37,455 bases of DNA from Ruminobacter sp964520475 (lineage in GTDB: Bacteria; Pseudomonadota; Gammaproteobacteria; Enterobacterales; Succinivibrionaceae), in contig CAZFNS010000014.1 in the NCBI GenBank assembly GCA_964520475.1, positions 1 to 37,455 of the forward strand. Reading direction: 5' to 3'. The notes beneath the pieces are model-generated. The model saw only the letters and a program-made list of their open reading frames with translations. It did no database searches and was not told the origin of the DNA. Within the stretch, counting starts at the first letter, position 1; each line of letters starts with the position of its first letter. This document shows positions 21,762 to 30,769 of the stretch, in pieces. The translations under genes and the position numbers were made by a program.

Positions 21762-24098
21762 ATGGGCGGAAGAACGGGGAGCGCCGGCGCGGCCGGCGCC
21801 AAAAACGGCGGCGCCGCCGGGACGGGCGTGCCCGTCCCGCGGGTCCTGAGGATCGCCGGGCCCGCGCGCGCCCGGGTCAGCGCCGTGCGCGCGGCCGCGG
21901 AGACCCCGCCGCCCGCGGACGTCGTCCGCTTCCTCGTCCGGAACCTCGACTGCCCGCACTGCTCGGCCCTCATCGTCGCCGACCTCAGGAAACTCCCCTG
22001 CGCCGCGGACGCGGGCTACAACCTCCTGAACCGGACCCTTTACGTAAAGCTGCGGGGCGCTCCGCCCGCGGATCTCGCGGAGACGGTGCGGAAGACGGTG
22101 AGCCGCTACGAGCCCGGGGCCGCGGCGGAGCCCGCGTCCGCCCCGCCCGGGATCGCGGCCGGCGGGGACGATCCCGCCGGGCCGGCGGAAGGCGGGGAGG
22201 GGGCCCTCATCGTCGCGTCCGCCGTCCTCTTCGCGGCCGGGACCGTCCTCTTCTACGCCGTCCCGGCAGACCCGCCCGCGGCGGCCGGTCTCCTCGCGCG
22301 CGCCCTCCTCCTGGTTTCCTATGTCCTCGCGGGCGCCGAGGTTATGATCGCAGCGGCGAAAAAGCTGCGGGGCAACCTGTTCGGCGAGGAACTCCTCATG
22401 AGCATAGCCTCGCTCGGGGCCCTGCTCGCCGGCGAGTGGCCCGAGGCGGCCGCGGTCATGATTTTTTACCGCGTGGGGGAGTATTTCCAGGAAAAAGCCG
22501 TCGGCAGATCCCGCGCCTCCATCAAAAGCCTGCTCGATATCTGCCCCGACCGCGCCCGGGTGAAGACCCCGGACGGGTTCAGGGAGGTCGACGCCGCCGC
22601 GGTCCGGCCGGGCGACGTGGTTTCGATCCGCGCCGGCGAGCGGATCCCCTGCGACGGCGTGGTGATCGGGGGCCGGGCCTCGATCGACGTCTCGAACCTC
22701 ACCGGGGAGTCCGCGCCCGCGGCCGCCGGGCCGGGGGACCGGGTGTACTCCGGCGCGGTGTCGCTCGACGGGGTCATCGAGGCGCGGGTCGAGAAGGCCT
22801 CCTCCGAGTCGGCGGCCGCGAAGATCGTCGCCCTGGTCGAAAGCGCGAGCGAGCGCAAGTCCCGGGCCGAGAATTTCATCACCTCGTTCGCGCGCCTGTA
22901 CACGCCCGCCGTGGTCGCGGCCGCGGCGCTCCTCGCGGCCGTCCCGCCGCTCGCGTGCGGGGCCCCCGCCTGGGTGTGGATCGAGCGGGCGCTGGTGTTC
23001 CTGGTGGTGTCGTGCCCCTGCGCCCTGGTGATCTCGGTGCCCCTCGCGTATTTCAGCGGCCTCGGCGTGGCCTCGGGTTACGGCGTTATGGTGAAGGGCG
23101 GCAATTACCTCGACGCCCTCGCCCGGGCGGGAACCGTGTTCTTCGACAAGACGGGGACCCTGACCAAAGGGACGTTCCGGCTGAGCCGGGTGATCCCGGC
23201 CGCGGGGGCGGACGAGAACCGGGTGCTCGCCGCGGCTTACGCGGCCGAGCGGAACTCGTCCCACCCGATCGCCCTGTCCGTGAAGGCCGAGGCCGAAAAA
23301 AGGGGCGTGACGGCCCCGGAGGCCGGGGAGGTCGCCGAGATCGCGGGGCTCGGCCTCCGGGCGATCGCGGGCGGCCGGGAGATCCTGGCCGGGAACGCCC
23401 GCCTGATGGAGCGCGAGAAGATCGCCTTCGCGGAGGCGCCCGGAGCCGGCACGGCGGTTTACGTGGCGGAGAACGGCACGTTCCTCGGGGCGATCGAGAT
23501 AAGCGACGAGATCAGGGAGGACAGCGCGAAGGCGGTGCGGGATCTGCGGGAGATGGGGATAACCTCGGTCATGCTGACCGGCGACCGCCCCGCCGTCGCC
23601 GCGCGGGTGGCCGCCGCGGTGGGGATAGAGGAGTACCGCGCCGGGCTTTTCCCCGGGGACAAGGTCGGGATCGTGGAGGAGCGGCGGGGCGCGCCGGGCG
23701 CCGGAACGGCGGTCTTCGTCGGGGACGGCATCAACGACGCGCCGGCCCTCGCCCTCGCCGACGTCGGCGTGGCCATGGGCGGGATCGGGTCGGACGCGGC
23801 CGTCGAGGCGGCCGACGCGGTGGTCATGAGCGACGAGCCCGGCAAACTGGTCACCGCGATCCGGGTCGCCCGGAAGACCCGCGCCATCGCCCGGCAGAAC
23901 ATCGTCATGGCCCTGGCCGTCAAGTTCCTGCTGCTGATCCTGGGGGCCCTGGGGATCACGGGCATGTGGTTCGCGGTCTTCGGGGACACGGGGGTGATGA
24001 TCCTCGCCGTCGCGAACGCCATGCGCATGACGGTGCGGAAGAGCCTGCTGGAAAGGGGGCGGGCCGCCCCCGCCGGGCCTACGCCTCCGCCCGCCTGA
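21762..24098 (+). CDS. Zn/Cd-type P1B-ATPase (ZntA/CadA family)
   Basis: Heavy-metal exporting P-type ATPase, 778 residues. An N-terminal metal-binding-like domain (about 52-110) has C64-P-H-C67 in the position of the CxxC motif. The membrane CPC motif is C418-P-C420, the phosphorylated Asp is D462 in DKTGTLTKG, SSHPIA is the HP locus, and the hinge is GDGINDAPALALADVGVAMG. The CPCALVISVPL context indicates the P1B-2 (Zn2+, Cd2+, Pb2+) class rather than Cu+. The phrase after CPC, with YFSGLG, recalls Clostridia-type pumps. The first 45 residues are Gly/Ala-rich. The 3' end overlaps ppnN by 20 bases in convergent orientation. SD GGAGG. Confidence 0.93.
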   Translation: MGGRTGSAGAAGAKNGGAAGTGVPVPRVLRIAGPARARVSAVRAAAETPPPADVVRFLVRNLDCPHCSALIVADLRKLPCAADAGYNLLNRTLYVKLRGAPPADLAETVRKTVSRYEPGAAAEPASAPPGIAAGGDDPAGPAEGGEGALIVASAVLFAAGTVLFYAVPADPPAAAGLLARALLLVSYVLAGAEVMIAAAKKLRGNLFGEELLMSIASLGALLAGEWPEAAAVMIFYRVGEYFQEKAVGRSRASIKSLLDICPDRARVKTPDGFREVDAAAVRPGDVVSIRAGERIPCDGVVIGGRASIDVSNLTGESAPAAAGPGDRVYSGAVSLDGVIEARVEKASSESAAAKIVALVESASERKSRAENFITSFARLYTPAVVAAAALLAAVPPLACGAPAWVWIERALVFLVVSCPCALVISVPLAYFSGLGVASGYGVMVKGGNYLDALARAGTVFFDKTGTLTKGTFRLSRVIPAAGADENRVLAAAYAAERNSSHPIALSVKAEAEKRGVTAPEAGEVAEIAGLGLRAIAGGREILAGNARLMEREKIAFAEAPGAGTAVYVAENGTFLGAIEISDEIREDSAKAVRDLREMGITSVMLTGDRPAVAARVAAAVGIEEYRAGLFPGDKVGIVEERRGAPGAGTAVFVGDGINDAPALALADVGVAMGGIGSDAAVEAADAVVMSDEPGKLVTAIRVARKTRAIARQNIVMALAVKFLLLILGALGITGMWFAVFGDTGVMILAVANAMRMTVRKSLLERGRAAPAGPTPPPA

Positions 24099-25461
24099 TC
24101 TCGTAGCAGGGCTCGTACTTCTTCTTGCTCATGGAGAAGCGGCCCTGCCTGATGAAACTCTTGAGCAGCTCGTCGGCGCGGGACATGATCGCCGGGTCGC
24201 CCCGCAGCACGTACGGGCCCTTTTCCCGGATCTGCCTGATGCCGAATTCCTTGACGTTGCCGGAAACGATGCCCGAGAACGCCTTGCGCAGCGAGGCGGC
24301 CAGGGCTCCCGGCTCGAGATCCCCGCTGATGTTCAGATTGTACATGTTCTCGTGGGTGGGGACGAAGTGCTCCTGCAGCTCCTCCGGGATATGCACGGTC
24401 CAGTTGAAGCAGTAGGAGTCGCTCACGAGCGTGCGGTGCTCGGTGACGGTCCGCACGGCTTCCTTCACCGTGACCGCGACCTGCTCCGGATCCCCGACGA
24501 TGACCTTGTAAAGCCGTTTGGTCTGCTCGCCCAGGGCGCTCGCGACGAATTCGTTCACGGCCCGGAAGTAGTCGGCGCTTTCCTTCGGGCCGGTGAGGAT
24601 CAGCGGGATCTGCTCGTAGCGGTTCTCCGGGCGGAGCTTGATGGCCAGCACGTAGAGGAGCTCCTCCACGGTGCCGGGGCCGCCGGGGAACACGATGAGG
24701 GCGTGGGCGAGCCGGACGAACGCCTCGAGGCGCTTCTCGATGTCGGGCAGGATCACGAGGTCGGTGATCATGGGGTTGGGCGGCTCGGCCGCGATGATGG
24801 AGGGCTCGGTCAGGCCGATGAACCGGCAGGTGCCCGAGTTCTGCTTCTTCTGGCCGAAGTTGGCGCCGATCATCGGGGCCTCCATGACCCCGGGGCCGCA
24901 CCCCGTGCAGACGTCCATCTTCCTAAGGCCGAGCTGCACGCCCACCTCGTGCGCGTACTGGTACTCGGCCCGGTTCACGGAATGGCCGCCCCAGCACACG
25001 ACGGTGCCCGGCAGCCGCCCGGGGATCAGGACGCCGGCCGAGCGGAGGATGGAGAACACGGCGTTGGTGATGAGCTTGCCCTTCGGGACGTCGCCGGGGG
25101 CGTAGCCCTTCGGCAGCAGGTGGCGCTCGGTCAGGGTGCTGATCTTGAGGATGTCCCGCAGGACCGAGTAGAGGTTGGCCTGGATGGAGGTGATGATCTC
25201 CCCGTCGACGAAGGCGCTTTCGGGCGGGTTGATGAGCTCGAGCTTCACGCCGCGCTCGTTGCGGATGACGTTGATCCCGAAGTCGGCGTACCGGTCCATG
25301 AGGATCTTGGCGTTGTCGATCTGCGCCCCGCTGCAGAGCACGGCGAGGGAGCACAGCCGGAAAAGATCGTGAAGCTCGCCGAAGGCCTGGTTCGACAGGC
25401 TTTCGGCCTCAAGCTGCGACAGCAGGGCCATCGCTTCGGGGGGTTGGATTACCGAGATCAT
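24079..25461 (-). CDS. ppnN: Nucleotide 5'-monophosphate nucleosidase PpnN (YgdH)
   Basis: Cleaves nucleoside monophosphates to base and ribose-5-phosphate; in E. coli it is stimulated by (p)ppGpp. 460 residues, like E. coli PpnN (454). An N-terminal PpnN-specific region (1-140) precedes the LOG-like Rossmann core with VCWGGHSV (154-161), CTGCGPGVMEAPM and the FPGGPGTVEE catalytic loop, and the C-terminal family-specific domain ends in KKKYEPCYEIRR. SD GGAGG lies five bases before the ATG. It is the last of four co-directional genes after moxR-DUF58-tgpA, separated from tgpA by 48 bases, and converges on the P-type ATPase gene with a 20-base overlap. Confidence 0.95.
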   Translation of the reverse strand: MISVIQPPEAMALLSQLEAESLSNQAFGELHDLFRLCSLAVLCSGAQIDNAKILMDRYADFGINVIRNERGVKLELINPPESAFVDGEIITSIQANLYSVLRDILKISTLTERHLLPKGYAPGDVPKGKLITNAVFSILRSAGVLIPGRLPGTVVCWGGHSVNRAEYQYAHEVGVQLGLRKMDVCTGCGPGVMEAPMIGANFGQKKQNSGTCRFIGLTEPSIIAAEPPNPMITDLVILPDIEKRLEAFVRLAHALIVFPGGPGTVEELLYVLAIKLRPENRYEQIPLILTGPKESADYFRAVNEFVASALGEQTKRLYKVIVGDPEQVAVTVKEAVRTVTEHRTLVSDSYCFNWTVHIPEELQEHFVPTHENMYNLNISGDLEPGALAASLRKAFSGIVSGNVKEFGIRQIREKGPYVLRGDPAIMSRADELLKSFIRQGRFSMSKKKYEPCYEIRRAEA

Positions 25462-25509
25462 GTTGCCTCCTTGGCCGGCGGCGGGGCCCCGGGCTCCGCC
25501 TTATCTTTA

Positions 25510-27522
25510 TCATTGTATGCCATTTTCCGGGCCGGCGGCGGCCGCGGCGCCGTTTTTGCGAGCGGGGGCGGGGCGTATTTTCGCGAGATCGCGCAATAGG
25601 GCGCGCAGGCGCCCGAGCAGGAGCTCGCGGCCCTCCTCGTCCCGCCGGTAGCGCAGGCTCGTGTAAACGTCGCTCATGAGCCCGAATTTGCCGGCGTAGG
25701 GGCTGCCGGCCGCGCGGAGGTCCCGGCCGAGCCGCGCGTAGGTGTGCCATTTCTCGGGGCGGACGCCCGGGTCGCGCCGCGCCATGAGCCGCACGGCTTT
25801 TTGCATGATCCTGAGTTCCGGGGCGACCCGTTTCCGCTCGGTCCGCATCAGGGCGAAGACGACCGCGGCCCCGTAGACGGCGAAGCCCGCGAACACGGTG
25901 AGCAGGATGTAAACGAAGCTCCGGCGGAAGATGTCGTTCTGGCTCTCCGTGTCGAAGTTGAGGATGAACCGGCTCCAGTTGAGGTCGATGTAATCCTTGA
26001 GATCGGTCAGCGCGGCCATGAACGACGACGGCCTGCTGACGCCGTTCGCCGCCGCGATGACGGAGCTCACGGACAGGGGGTTCCAGTTGGTGACCATGGC
26101 GGTGGGATCGTATTCGATCCAGGAGCCGTCCACGTACGCCTCGACCCAGGCGTGCGCGTCGTACTCCCGGATGGTCACGAGCCCCTCCTCCGGGTTGACC
26201 TCGCCGCCCATGTAGCCGCCGACCACCCGGGAGCTGATGCCCGCCATGCGGAGCATCAGGGCCATGGCCCCGGCGAAGTGCACGCAGAAGCCCTGTTTCC
26301 TGCCCAGGACGAAATTGTCGGGGAAGGACTCCGGCGGGTAGCCGCCGGGACTCAGCGTGTACTCGAAGCCGTGGCCGGCGAAATAGGCGAGGATGGCGTC
26401 CGCCTTCGCGCGGTCGCCGCCGAGGCCCGCGGTGAGCTCGTTGACCAGCCGGAGCGTCCCGGCGCCGGCCCGGGCGTCGTAGTATGACGTCTCGCGGGCG
26501 TGGCGGGGCCAGAGGCGCTCCTTCGCCGGGGGCAGGTCCCGCAGGTATTTGAAGCGGTAGTACTGCCGGCCGCTGCTCGAGCTGTTGGCGGAGTAAACGT
26601 CGGAAAACAGATAGAAGAGCCGGCGCTCGTCGGTGACGGAATAGCGCAGGGTGGGGACGTAGGCGGTGTTGAGGGCTTCGGCGACGACGTCGTAGTCCGT
26701 GACCGCCCCCCGCGGGACGGGCTTGGGTTTCGGGCGCGACAGGTACTTGAAATTGCGCAGCCGCTGCCGCTGCATCCGGTCGATCGATCCTTCTTCCCAG
26801 CCGGAATCGCGGTAGTTCTCGTAGGCGATCACCCGGAAGTAGCGCCGCTCCGGCACCGGGCCGCGGAAGATCGCCCGGGCCACCAGCTTGTCCGACTGGG
26901 CCAGGGAGCCGATGTTCTCGAAGTCGAGCCGCTCCGAGATCCCCGACACCGCCGTGTCGGTGCTCGGGATCACCCAGAAGGCCCCGGTGCGGGGGATGAC
27001 GAAGAACATCACCGCGGCCACCGGGACGGCGGGGAACATGATCTTGAAGAGCAGCCTGAGATCCTCCCGGACCGTCTGGCGGTGGGTCACGGCGGCGAAG
27101 GACCACAGGATCAGGGCGCACGCGCCCGCTATGTAAACGACGACGTAGAAATCGTAGTGGAAAATCAGCGGCACGGCCGACAGGAAGGTCAGGGCCGTGC
27201 ACTGGACGTAAAGGTCGCGGCTCTGCGCGTACTCCAGGAATTTGAGGGCGCAGCCGAGGATCAGCAGGCTGATGAAGGAGTTCGCGGGGTTGCGGCTCGC
27301 GAAGGAGAACGCGATGAGCACGGCGATCCCGGTCACGGTGACGATCCTGACCCGGCCCCGGGTCAGGGGCCTGATCACGTGCGCCGCGCTCAGGACGCGG
27401 AGCGCGACGGCGGCGGCCCCGACCGCGGCCACGCCCGCGAACAGGTGATCGATGACCATCAGGGAGCAGATCAGGAACAGGCTTCCCATCAGAATAAGCG
27501 ATTTGGTGCTTGCCGCCGTCAT
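25510..27522 (-). CDS. tgpA: TgpA-like membrane transglutaminase
   Basis: 670-residue inner-membrane protein with the TgpA layout: six or so N-terminal membrane helices (8-175, DUF3488 type), a periplasmic transglutaminase-like domain, one membrane helix near 540-560 and a C-terminal cytoplasmic region. The papain-like triad is visible as C413 (KQGFCVHFAGAM), H457 (EYDAHAWVEAY) and D472 (EYDPTA). Length equals that of Pseudomonas TgpA. The substrate is unknown. It follows the DUF58 gene by 22 bases in the usual moxR-DUF58-tgpA order. Confidence 0.92.
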   Translation of the reverse strand: MTAASTKSLILMGSLFLICSLMVIDHLFAGVAAVGAAAVALRVLSAAHVIRPLTRGRVRIVTVTGIAVLIAFSFASRNPANSFISLLILGCALKFLEYAQSRDLYVQCTALTFLSAVPLIFHYDFYVVVYIAGACALILWSFAAVTHRQTVREDLRLLFKIMFPAVPVAAVMFFVIPRTGAFWVIPSTDTAVSGISERLDFENIGSLAQSDKLVARAIFRGPVPERRYFRVIAYENYRDSGWEEGSIDRMQRQRLRNFKYLSRPKPKPVPRGAVTDYDVVAEALNTAYVPTLRYSVTDERRLFYLFSDVYSANSSSSGRQYYRFKYLRDLPPAKERLWPRHARETSYYDARAGAGTLRLVNELTAGLGGDRAKADAILAYFAGHGFEYTLSPGGYPPESFPDNFVLGRKQGFCVHFAGAMALMLRMAGISSRVVGGYMGGEVNPEEGLVTIREYDAHAWVEAYVDGSWIEYDPTAMVTNWNPLSVSSVIAAANGVSRPSSFMAALTDLKDYIDLNWSRFILNFDTESQNDIFRRSFVYILLTVFAGFAVYGAAVVFALMRTERKRVAPELRIMQKAVRLMARRDPGVRPEKWHTYARLGRDLRAAGSPYAGKFGLMSDVYTSLRYRRDEEGRELLLGRLRALLRDLAKIRPAPARKNGAAAAAGPENGIQ

Positions 27523-27544
27523 TTGCCGCCTCCCCCGGTTCCGC

Positions 27545-28504
27545 TCAGCACAGGGCCAGTTCCCTGAGGATCCGCTGCCGGTGCTCCGGGCCGCCGCCCG
27601 GCGGGATCGCCGCGTTTTCGAATTTGAAGCCGAATCTGATCCCCCGCGCCGTGAGATCGATCGCCGCGTAGGCGAGCATGCCGATCCGCTCCTCGCGGTC
27701 CGCGCTCCGGACGCTTTGCTCCGTCAGGAAGAGATCCATGGAATCCTCGGCGGAAAAATCCTTGACCATGAGGCCCCGGCCCGAGGCCAGCTGCTTCCAG
27801 TCGATGAGGTTCAGCGGATCGCCGGGCCGGTACGCCCTGATCCCCGCGATCTCGTCGGTGCCCCGGCTGTTCGAGGGGAGAACCGGGGCGGCGGGATCCT
27901 CCGTCCGGACCGCGTCCTTTTGCAGCAGGTACTCGCAGCACACCGGCTTCGGGTACACGAGCACGCGCCGGTCCGGGACGCAGTACGAAAAGGCCCGGAA
28001 CAGCCCGAGCGGGTAAGCCGAGGAGATCCGGAGCATGGGGATCTCGAACCAGCCCCGCCGGTCGCAGCGGCAGGAGAGCTGGGCGGCGCGGGCGCCCGCG
28101 AGCTCGGGGATGATCAGGTCGGGGGTCGCCGGACCCTCGGGCCGGGCCCGGGAGATCCGCAGCTCGCGCACGCGCTCCGTCCGCTCCCCGGGGTTCAGGA
28201 AGAGGGGGATGCCGATGATCCCGGTGGCGTAGATGTTGCCGGGAGGCTCGGCGGCGCCGACGCTGAGCCCCCGGAGATTGAGGTAGCTGAGGAAGATGCT
28301 GGTGGTGAGGGCGCACAGCAGGAACACGGCCGTGAACAGCACCAGGTTGTTCTCGTAGTTGAGGCCGAAGGCGCCCATCAGCAGGGCGGTGAGGATGAAC
28401 GCGGCGCCGTTCCGGCCGGGCAGCAGGTACACGTGTCCCCGGTCGAGGGCGGCGCTGTTCTTTACGGCCCATCTTTCGCGGAGGTTCTCAAACGCGGCTT
28501 TCAC
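27545..28504 (-). CDS. DUF58 domain protein
   Basis: 319-residue membrane protein with two N-terminal helices (about 30-75), then a beta-rich extracytoplasmic-type segment and the DUF58 signature GIRAYRPGDPLNLIDWK in the C-terminal third, followed by a von Willebrand A-like fold region. DUF58 proteins are regular partners of MoxR ATPases and TgpA; their activity is not defined. The start overlaps the moxR stop as ATGA (28501-28504), indicating translational coupling. Confidence 0.9.
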   Translation of the reverse strand: MKAAFENLRERWAVKNSAALDRGHVYLLPGRNGAAFILTALLMGAFGLNYENNLVLFTAVFLLCALTTSIFLSYLNLRGLSVGAAEPPGNIYATGIIGIPLFLNPGERTERVRELRISRARPEGPATPDLIIPELAGARAAQLSCRCDRRGWFEIPMLRISSAYPLGLFRAFSYCVPDRRVLVYPKPVCCEYLLQKDAVRTEDPAAPVLPSNSRGTDEIAGIRAYRPGDPLNLIDWKQLASGRGLMVKDFSAEDSMDLFLTEQSVRSADREERIGMLAYAAIDLTARGIRFGFKFENAAIPPGGGPEHRQRILRELALC

Positions 28505-29406
28505 AGGTTCGGCGTCACTTTGCGCAGGATCCGGTCGCTGAAGGCGTTCGCGTTCAGCGTGGCGAGGTTGCCCTTGCGCAGGCGGTGCTCGGCCACGCAG
28601 GGGAACACGGTCTGCACGTCGTCCGGGGCCACGTAGTCCCGGCCCAGGGCGTAGGCGTAGGCCCGGCTCACCGAGAGCAGGGCGAGGGCCGCCCGCGGCG
28701 ACAGGGGATTCGGCACGGCCGGATCGCCCCGCGAGGCCGCGCAGAGATCCAGGATATAGTTGAGGATCGCGTCCGAGGCGAACACCGTCTCGGCCTCGTT
28801 CTGCATTTCGATCAGGCGCTTCCCCGACACGATCACCGGCAGGGGCGGCGGCTCCGGCTCCCTCCGGAGGATCTCCATTTCGCGCTGCCGGGCCGGGAAG
28901 CCGAGCTCGATCCGCATGGTGAAGCGGTCGAGCTGCGATTCGGGCAGGGGGAAGGTGCCGGCCTGGTCGAGCGGGTTCTGGGTGGCGATCACGAAGAAAG
29001 GCTCCTCGATCGGGAAGGTTTTGCCGTCGAAGGAAACCTGCCGCTCGGCCATGACCTCGAGCAGGGCGCTCTGGGTGCGGGGCGAGCCCCGGTTGATCTC
29101 GTCGGCGAGCAGCATATTGGTGAAGACCGGCCCCCGGCGGAACTCGAAGACGCGCTCCCTCTCGTTGTAGATGTTGGCGCCGATGAGGTCGCCGGGCAGC
29201 ATGTCCGCGGTGAACTGGATGCGCTGGCAGGTGAGGCCGAGCACCTGGGAGAGCGCCCGCGCGAGCGAGGTTTTGCCCATGCCGGGAAGATCCTCGATCA
29301 GCAGGTGCCCCCGCGCGAGGATGCAGCTGAGGGACAGCGTGATCTGCGGCTTCTTATCGAGGATGACCCCGGAAACGGCGCCGATGATATTCTGGCATTC
29401 TGACAT
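28501..29406 (-). CDS. MoxR-family AAA+ ATPase
   Basis: 301-residue chaperone-like ATPase. Walker A is GMGKTS (42-47), Walker B is LLADEINR with the following SPRTQSALLEVMAERQV block typical of MoxR, and IATQNP is sensor 1. These proteins assemble or activate partner complexes, often with a vWA-domain protein. It is the first gene of the operon with DUF58 and tgpA. ATG 29406-29404 has an AAGGAC SD. No clear promoter was seen in the 210 bases upstream except a possible AT-rich spot near 29480. Confidence 0.93.
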   Translation of the reverse strand: MSECQNIIGAVSGVILDKKPQITLSLSCILARGHLLIEDLPGMGKTSLARALSQVLGLTCQRIQFTADMLPGDLIGANIYNERERVFEFRRGPVFTNMLLADEINRGSPRTQSALLEVMAERQVSFDGKTFPIEEPFFVIATQNPLDQAGTFPLPESQLDRFTMRIELGFPARQREMEILRREPEPPPLPVIVSGKRLIEMQNEAETVFASDAILNYILDLCAASRGDPAVPNPLSPRAALALLSVSRAYAYALGRDYVAPDDVQTVFPCVAEHRLRKGNLATLNANAFSDRILRKVTPNL

Positions 29407-29526
29407 TGGCCTGTCCTTAGGTTCGTCCCGCGGCCCCGGGCGGCGGGAGCCGGGCGGGGCGCGGAAGGGGGAATGCTTTCATTGTACAACAATTGCGGGG
29501 CGCGCGCACGGGCGCGGCGGGCGCGC

Positions 29527-29560
29527 AAAAAAGCCCCGCGAACGTCACGTTCGCGGGGCT
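29527..29560 (-). terminator. Intrinsic terminator of cspD
   Basis: Fourteen-base arms AGCCCCGCGAACGT / ACGTTCGCGGGGCT around one base, with six T residues on the minus strand (complement of 29527-29532). Confidence 0.92.
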
Positions 29561-29616
29561 CCCCCGCGGGAAAAAGCGCGCCCCGACGGCGGAAGCCGGG
29601 CCGGGCCCGGGACTTC

Positions 29617-29886
29617 CTACGCCGCTATGAGACTGTCCGGCGTCCCGCCTCCCGTTTTGCCGAGAGGCGCCGGGGCCGGCTCTTCTTCCGGCGTCAGCGT
29701 CACGGCGTGCCGGCCGTTCGGCGTGTTCTCCGCCTCGTAAGCCACGCGCTGGCCGGGCTTGAGCGTCCGGTAGCCTTCCATGGCGATCGCGGAGTAATGA
29801 ACGAAAACGTCGCCGCTCCCGTCGTCGGGAATGACGAAGCCGAATCCCTTGGCGTTGTTAAACCATTTCACCGTCCCTCTTAACAT
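29617..29886 (-). CDS. cspD: Cold-shock-domain protein, CspD-like
   Basis: 89-residue single-stranded nucleic acid-binding protein. RNP1 (KGFGFV) and RNP2 (VFVHY) are intact. The HYSAIAMEGYRTLKPGQRV stretch resembles E. coli CspD (HYSTIQMDGYRTLKAGQSV) more than CspA. CspD inhibits replication in starved cells in E. coli. The tail after about residue 67 is longer and Pro/Gly-rich. A perfect TATAAT lies 30 bases upstream and a strong terminator follows, so the gene is monocistronic. The infA gene lies 1.7 kb away, as in the E. coli cspD-clpS-clpA-infA region, but clpS and clpA are absent from this interval. Confidence 0.92.
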   Translation of the reverse strand: MLRGTVKWFNNAKGFGFVIPDDGSGDVFVHYSAIAMEGYRTLKPGQRVAYEAENTPNGRHAVTLTPEEEPAPAPLGKTGGGTPDSLIAA

Positions 29887-29915
29887 TTTGGCGCATCTCC
29901 TCGGAAAATATTCGA

Positions 29916-29921
29916 ATTATA
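29916..29921 (-). promoter_or_regulatory. -10 element of cspD
   Basis: Perfect TATAAT on the minus strand. TTGATC lies 15 bases upstream, a slightly short spacing. Confidence 0.6.
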
Positions 29922-30007
29922 AGAATGTCTGCCCGTGATCAAGCAAATTGCGTGCCATAAAAAGGAAGGGAAGGGGCGGGGGAGCCGGCGGGCCGATAAC
30001 CGCGCGG

Positions 30008-30048
30008 AAAAAACGCTCCCGCCCGGAACCGCCCCGCCCGGGCGGGAG
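30008..30048 (-). terminator. Intrinsic terminator of the HTH-like gene
   Basis: CTCCCGCCCG (30016-30025) / CGGGCGGGAG (30039-30048). On the minus strand the stem is followed by CG and six T residues. The interval 29922-30195 holds nothing else recognisable beyond a second GC-rich repeat near 30052-30082. Confidence 0.8.
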
Positions 30049-30195
30049 GAAGGGCCGCCCGCCCCGTTTTGGGGCGGCGGGCGTAAAAATTCCGCGGCCC
30101 CGCGCGGGGCGCCGCGGCCGCGGATTAATTTGGCGCGTTCCGTTTCAAAACGGTGCGCGCCCGGGCCCGGCCCGCCGGGCCGGGAAAAGACCGGA

Positions 30196-30591
30196 TCAGG
30201 TGTTCCGGGCGATGATTTTTTCCAGGGTCCTGACCCGCTCCTCCAGATCGTAAAGCTTGAGCTCGAGGGCCTTGTCCGCGGCGGCGCGGCCGGGCGCGGC
30301 GGCGTCGGGCCGGTCCTCGGCGGGGAGCTCCCCCGGGTTCTGGGGCGGGTAGCCGCCCGGCAGCATGCCGAACTTGGCGGCCGTCTCCACCACGGCGTTG
30401 ATGAAGTCGTCGCTTCTTTCGATGATTTTCTTTTCCAGGATGCGCAGGAGCTTGTCATCAGCGCTCGAGCCGCTTCCCCGTGATTCGTAGGTGCTGATGG
30501 AGATGGCGGCCATGTCGAGGTGCTCGGCCAGATTTTTGGCCGTGACGAAACCCAGACCCAGTCTCCATCTTTTGTATAATTCTGGACTCAT
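30196..30591 (-). CDS. Putative HTH protein with C-terminal coiled coil, unknown
   Basis: 131-residue soluble protein. Residues 8-45 (RLGLGFVTAKNLAEHLDMAA then ISISTYESRG) look like a Cro/C1-type helix-turn-helix. The end (LKLYDLEERVRTLEKIIA) is a short heptad coiled coil suited to dimerisation. A Pro/Ala-rich linker joins the two. I do not recognise a specific family. The start ATG 30591-30589 has a weak AGGTAA SD and an A-rich leader. It lies downstream of the Sel1-like gene with a 178-base gap and has its own terminator. A DNA-binding role is inference. Confidence 0.65.
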   Translation of the reverse strand: MSPELYKRWRLGLGFVTAKNLAEHLDMAAISISTYESRGSGSSADDKLLRILEKKIIERSDDFINAVVETAAKFGMLPGGYPPQNPGELPAEDRPDAAAPGRAAADKALELKLYDLEERVRTLEKIIARNT

Positions 30592-30769
30592 AGTAGGTTA
30601 CCTGTAAATTCTGTTCTTCTCTTGCTTGCGCTTAGGTTATTCGTTTTTGTTTGTGTTTTTTTGTTTTTTGTTTTTCGGGTTTCGGTTGTTTTGAGCCCGG
30701 GCCCGCGCCCGTTTCCCCGTCTTTCCGTCTTTCCGCCCGTCGGTCTTTTCCGCCTCGCCCCGGCCGCGC
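30592..30769 (-). other. A-rich leader upstream of the HTH-like gene
   Basis: No gene. In the sense direction (minus) the proximal part is very A-rich with few pairing options, and the distal part repeats GACGGAAA. This looks like an unstructured 5' leader. Confidence 0.4.

Noticed and set aside
29935..30483. + strand open frame opposite the HTH-like gene
   Set aside because: Arg/Pro/Gly-rich, no SD, and antisense to a gene with an HTH-like and coiled-coil pattern.
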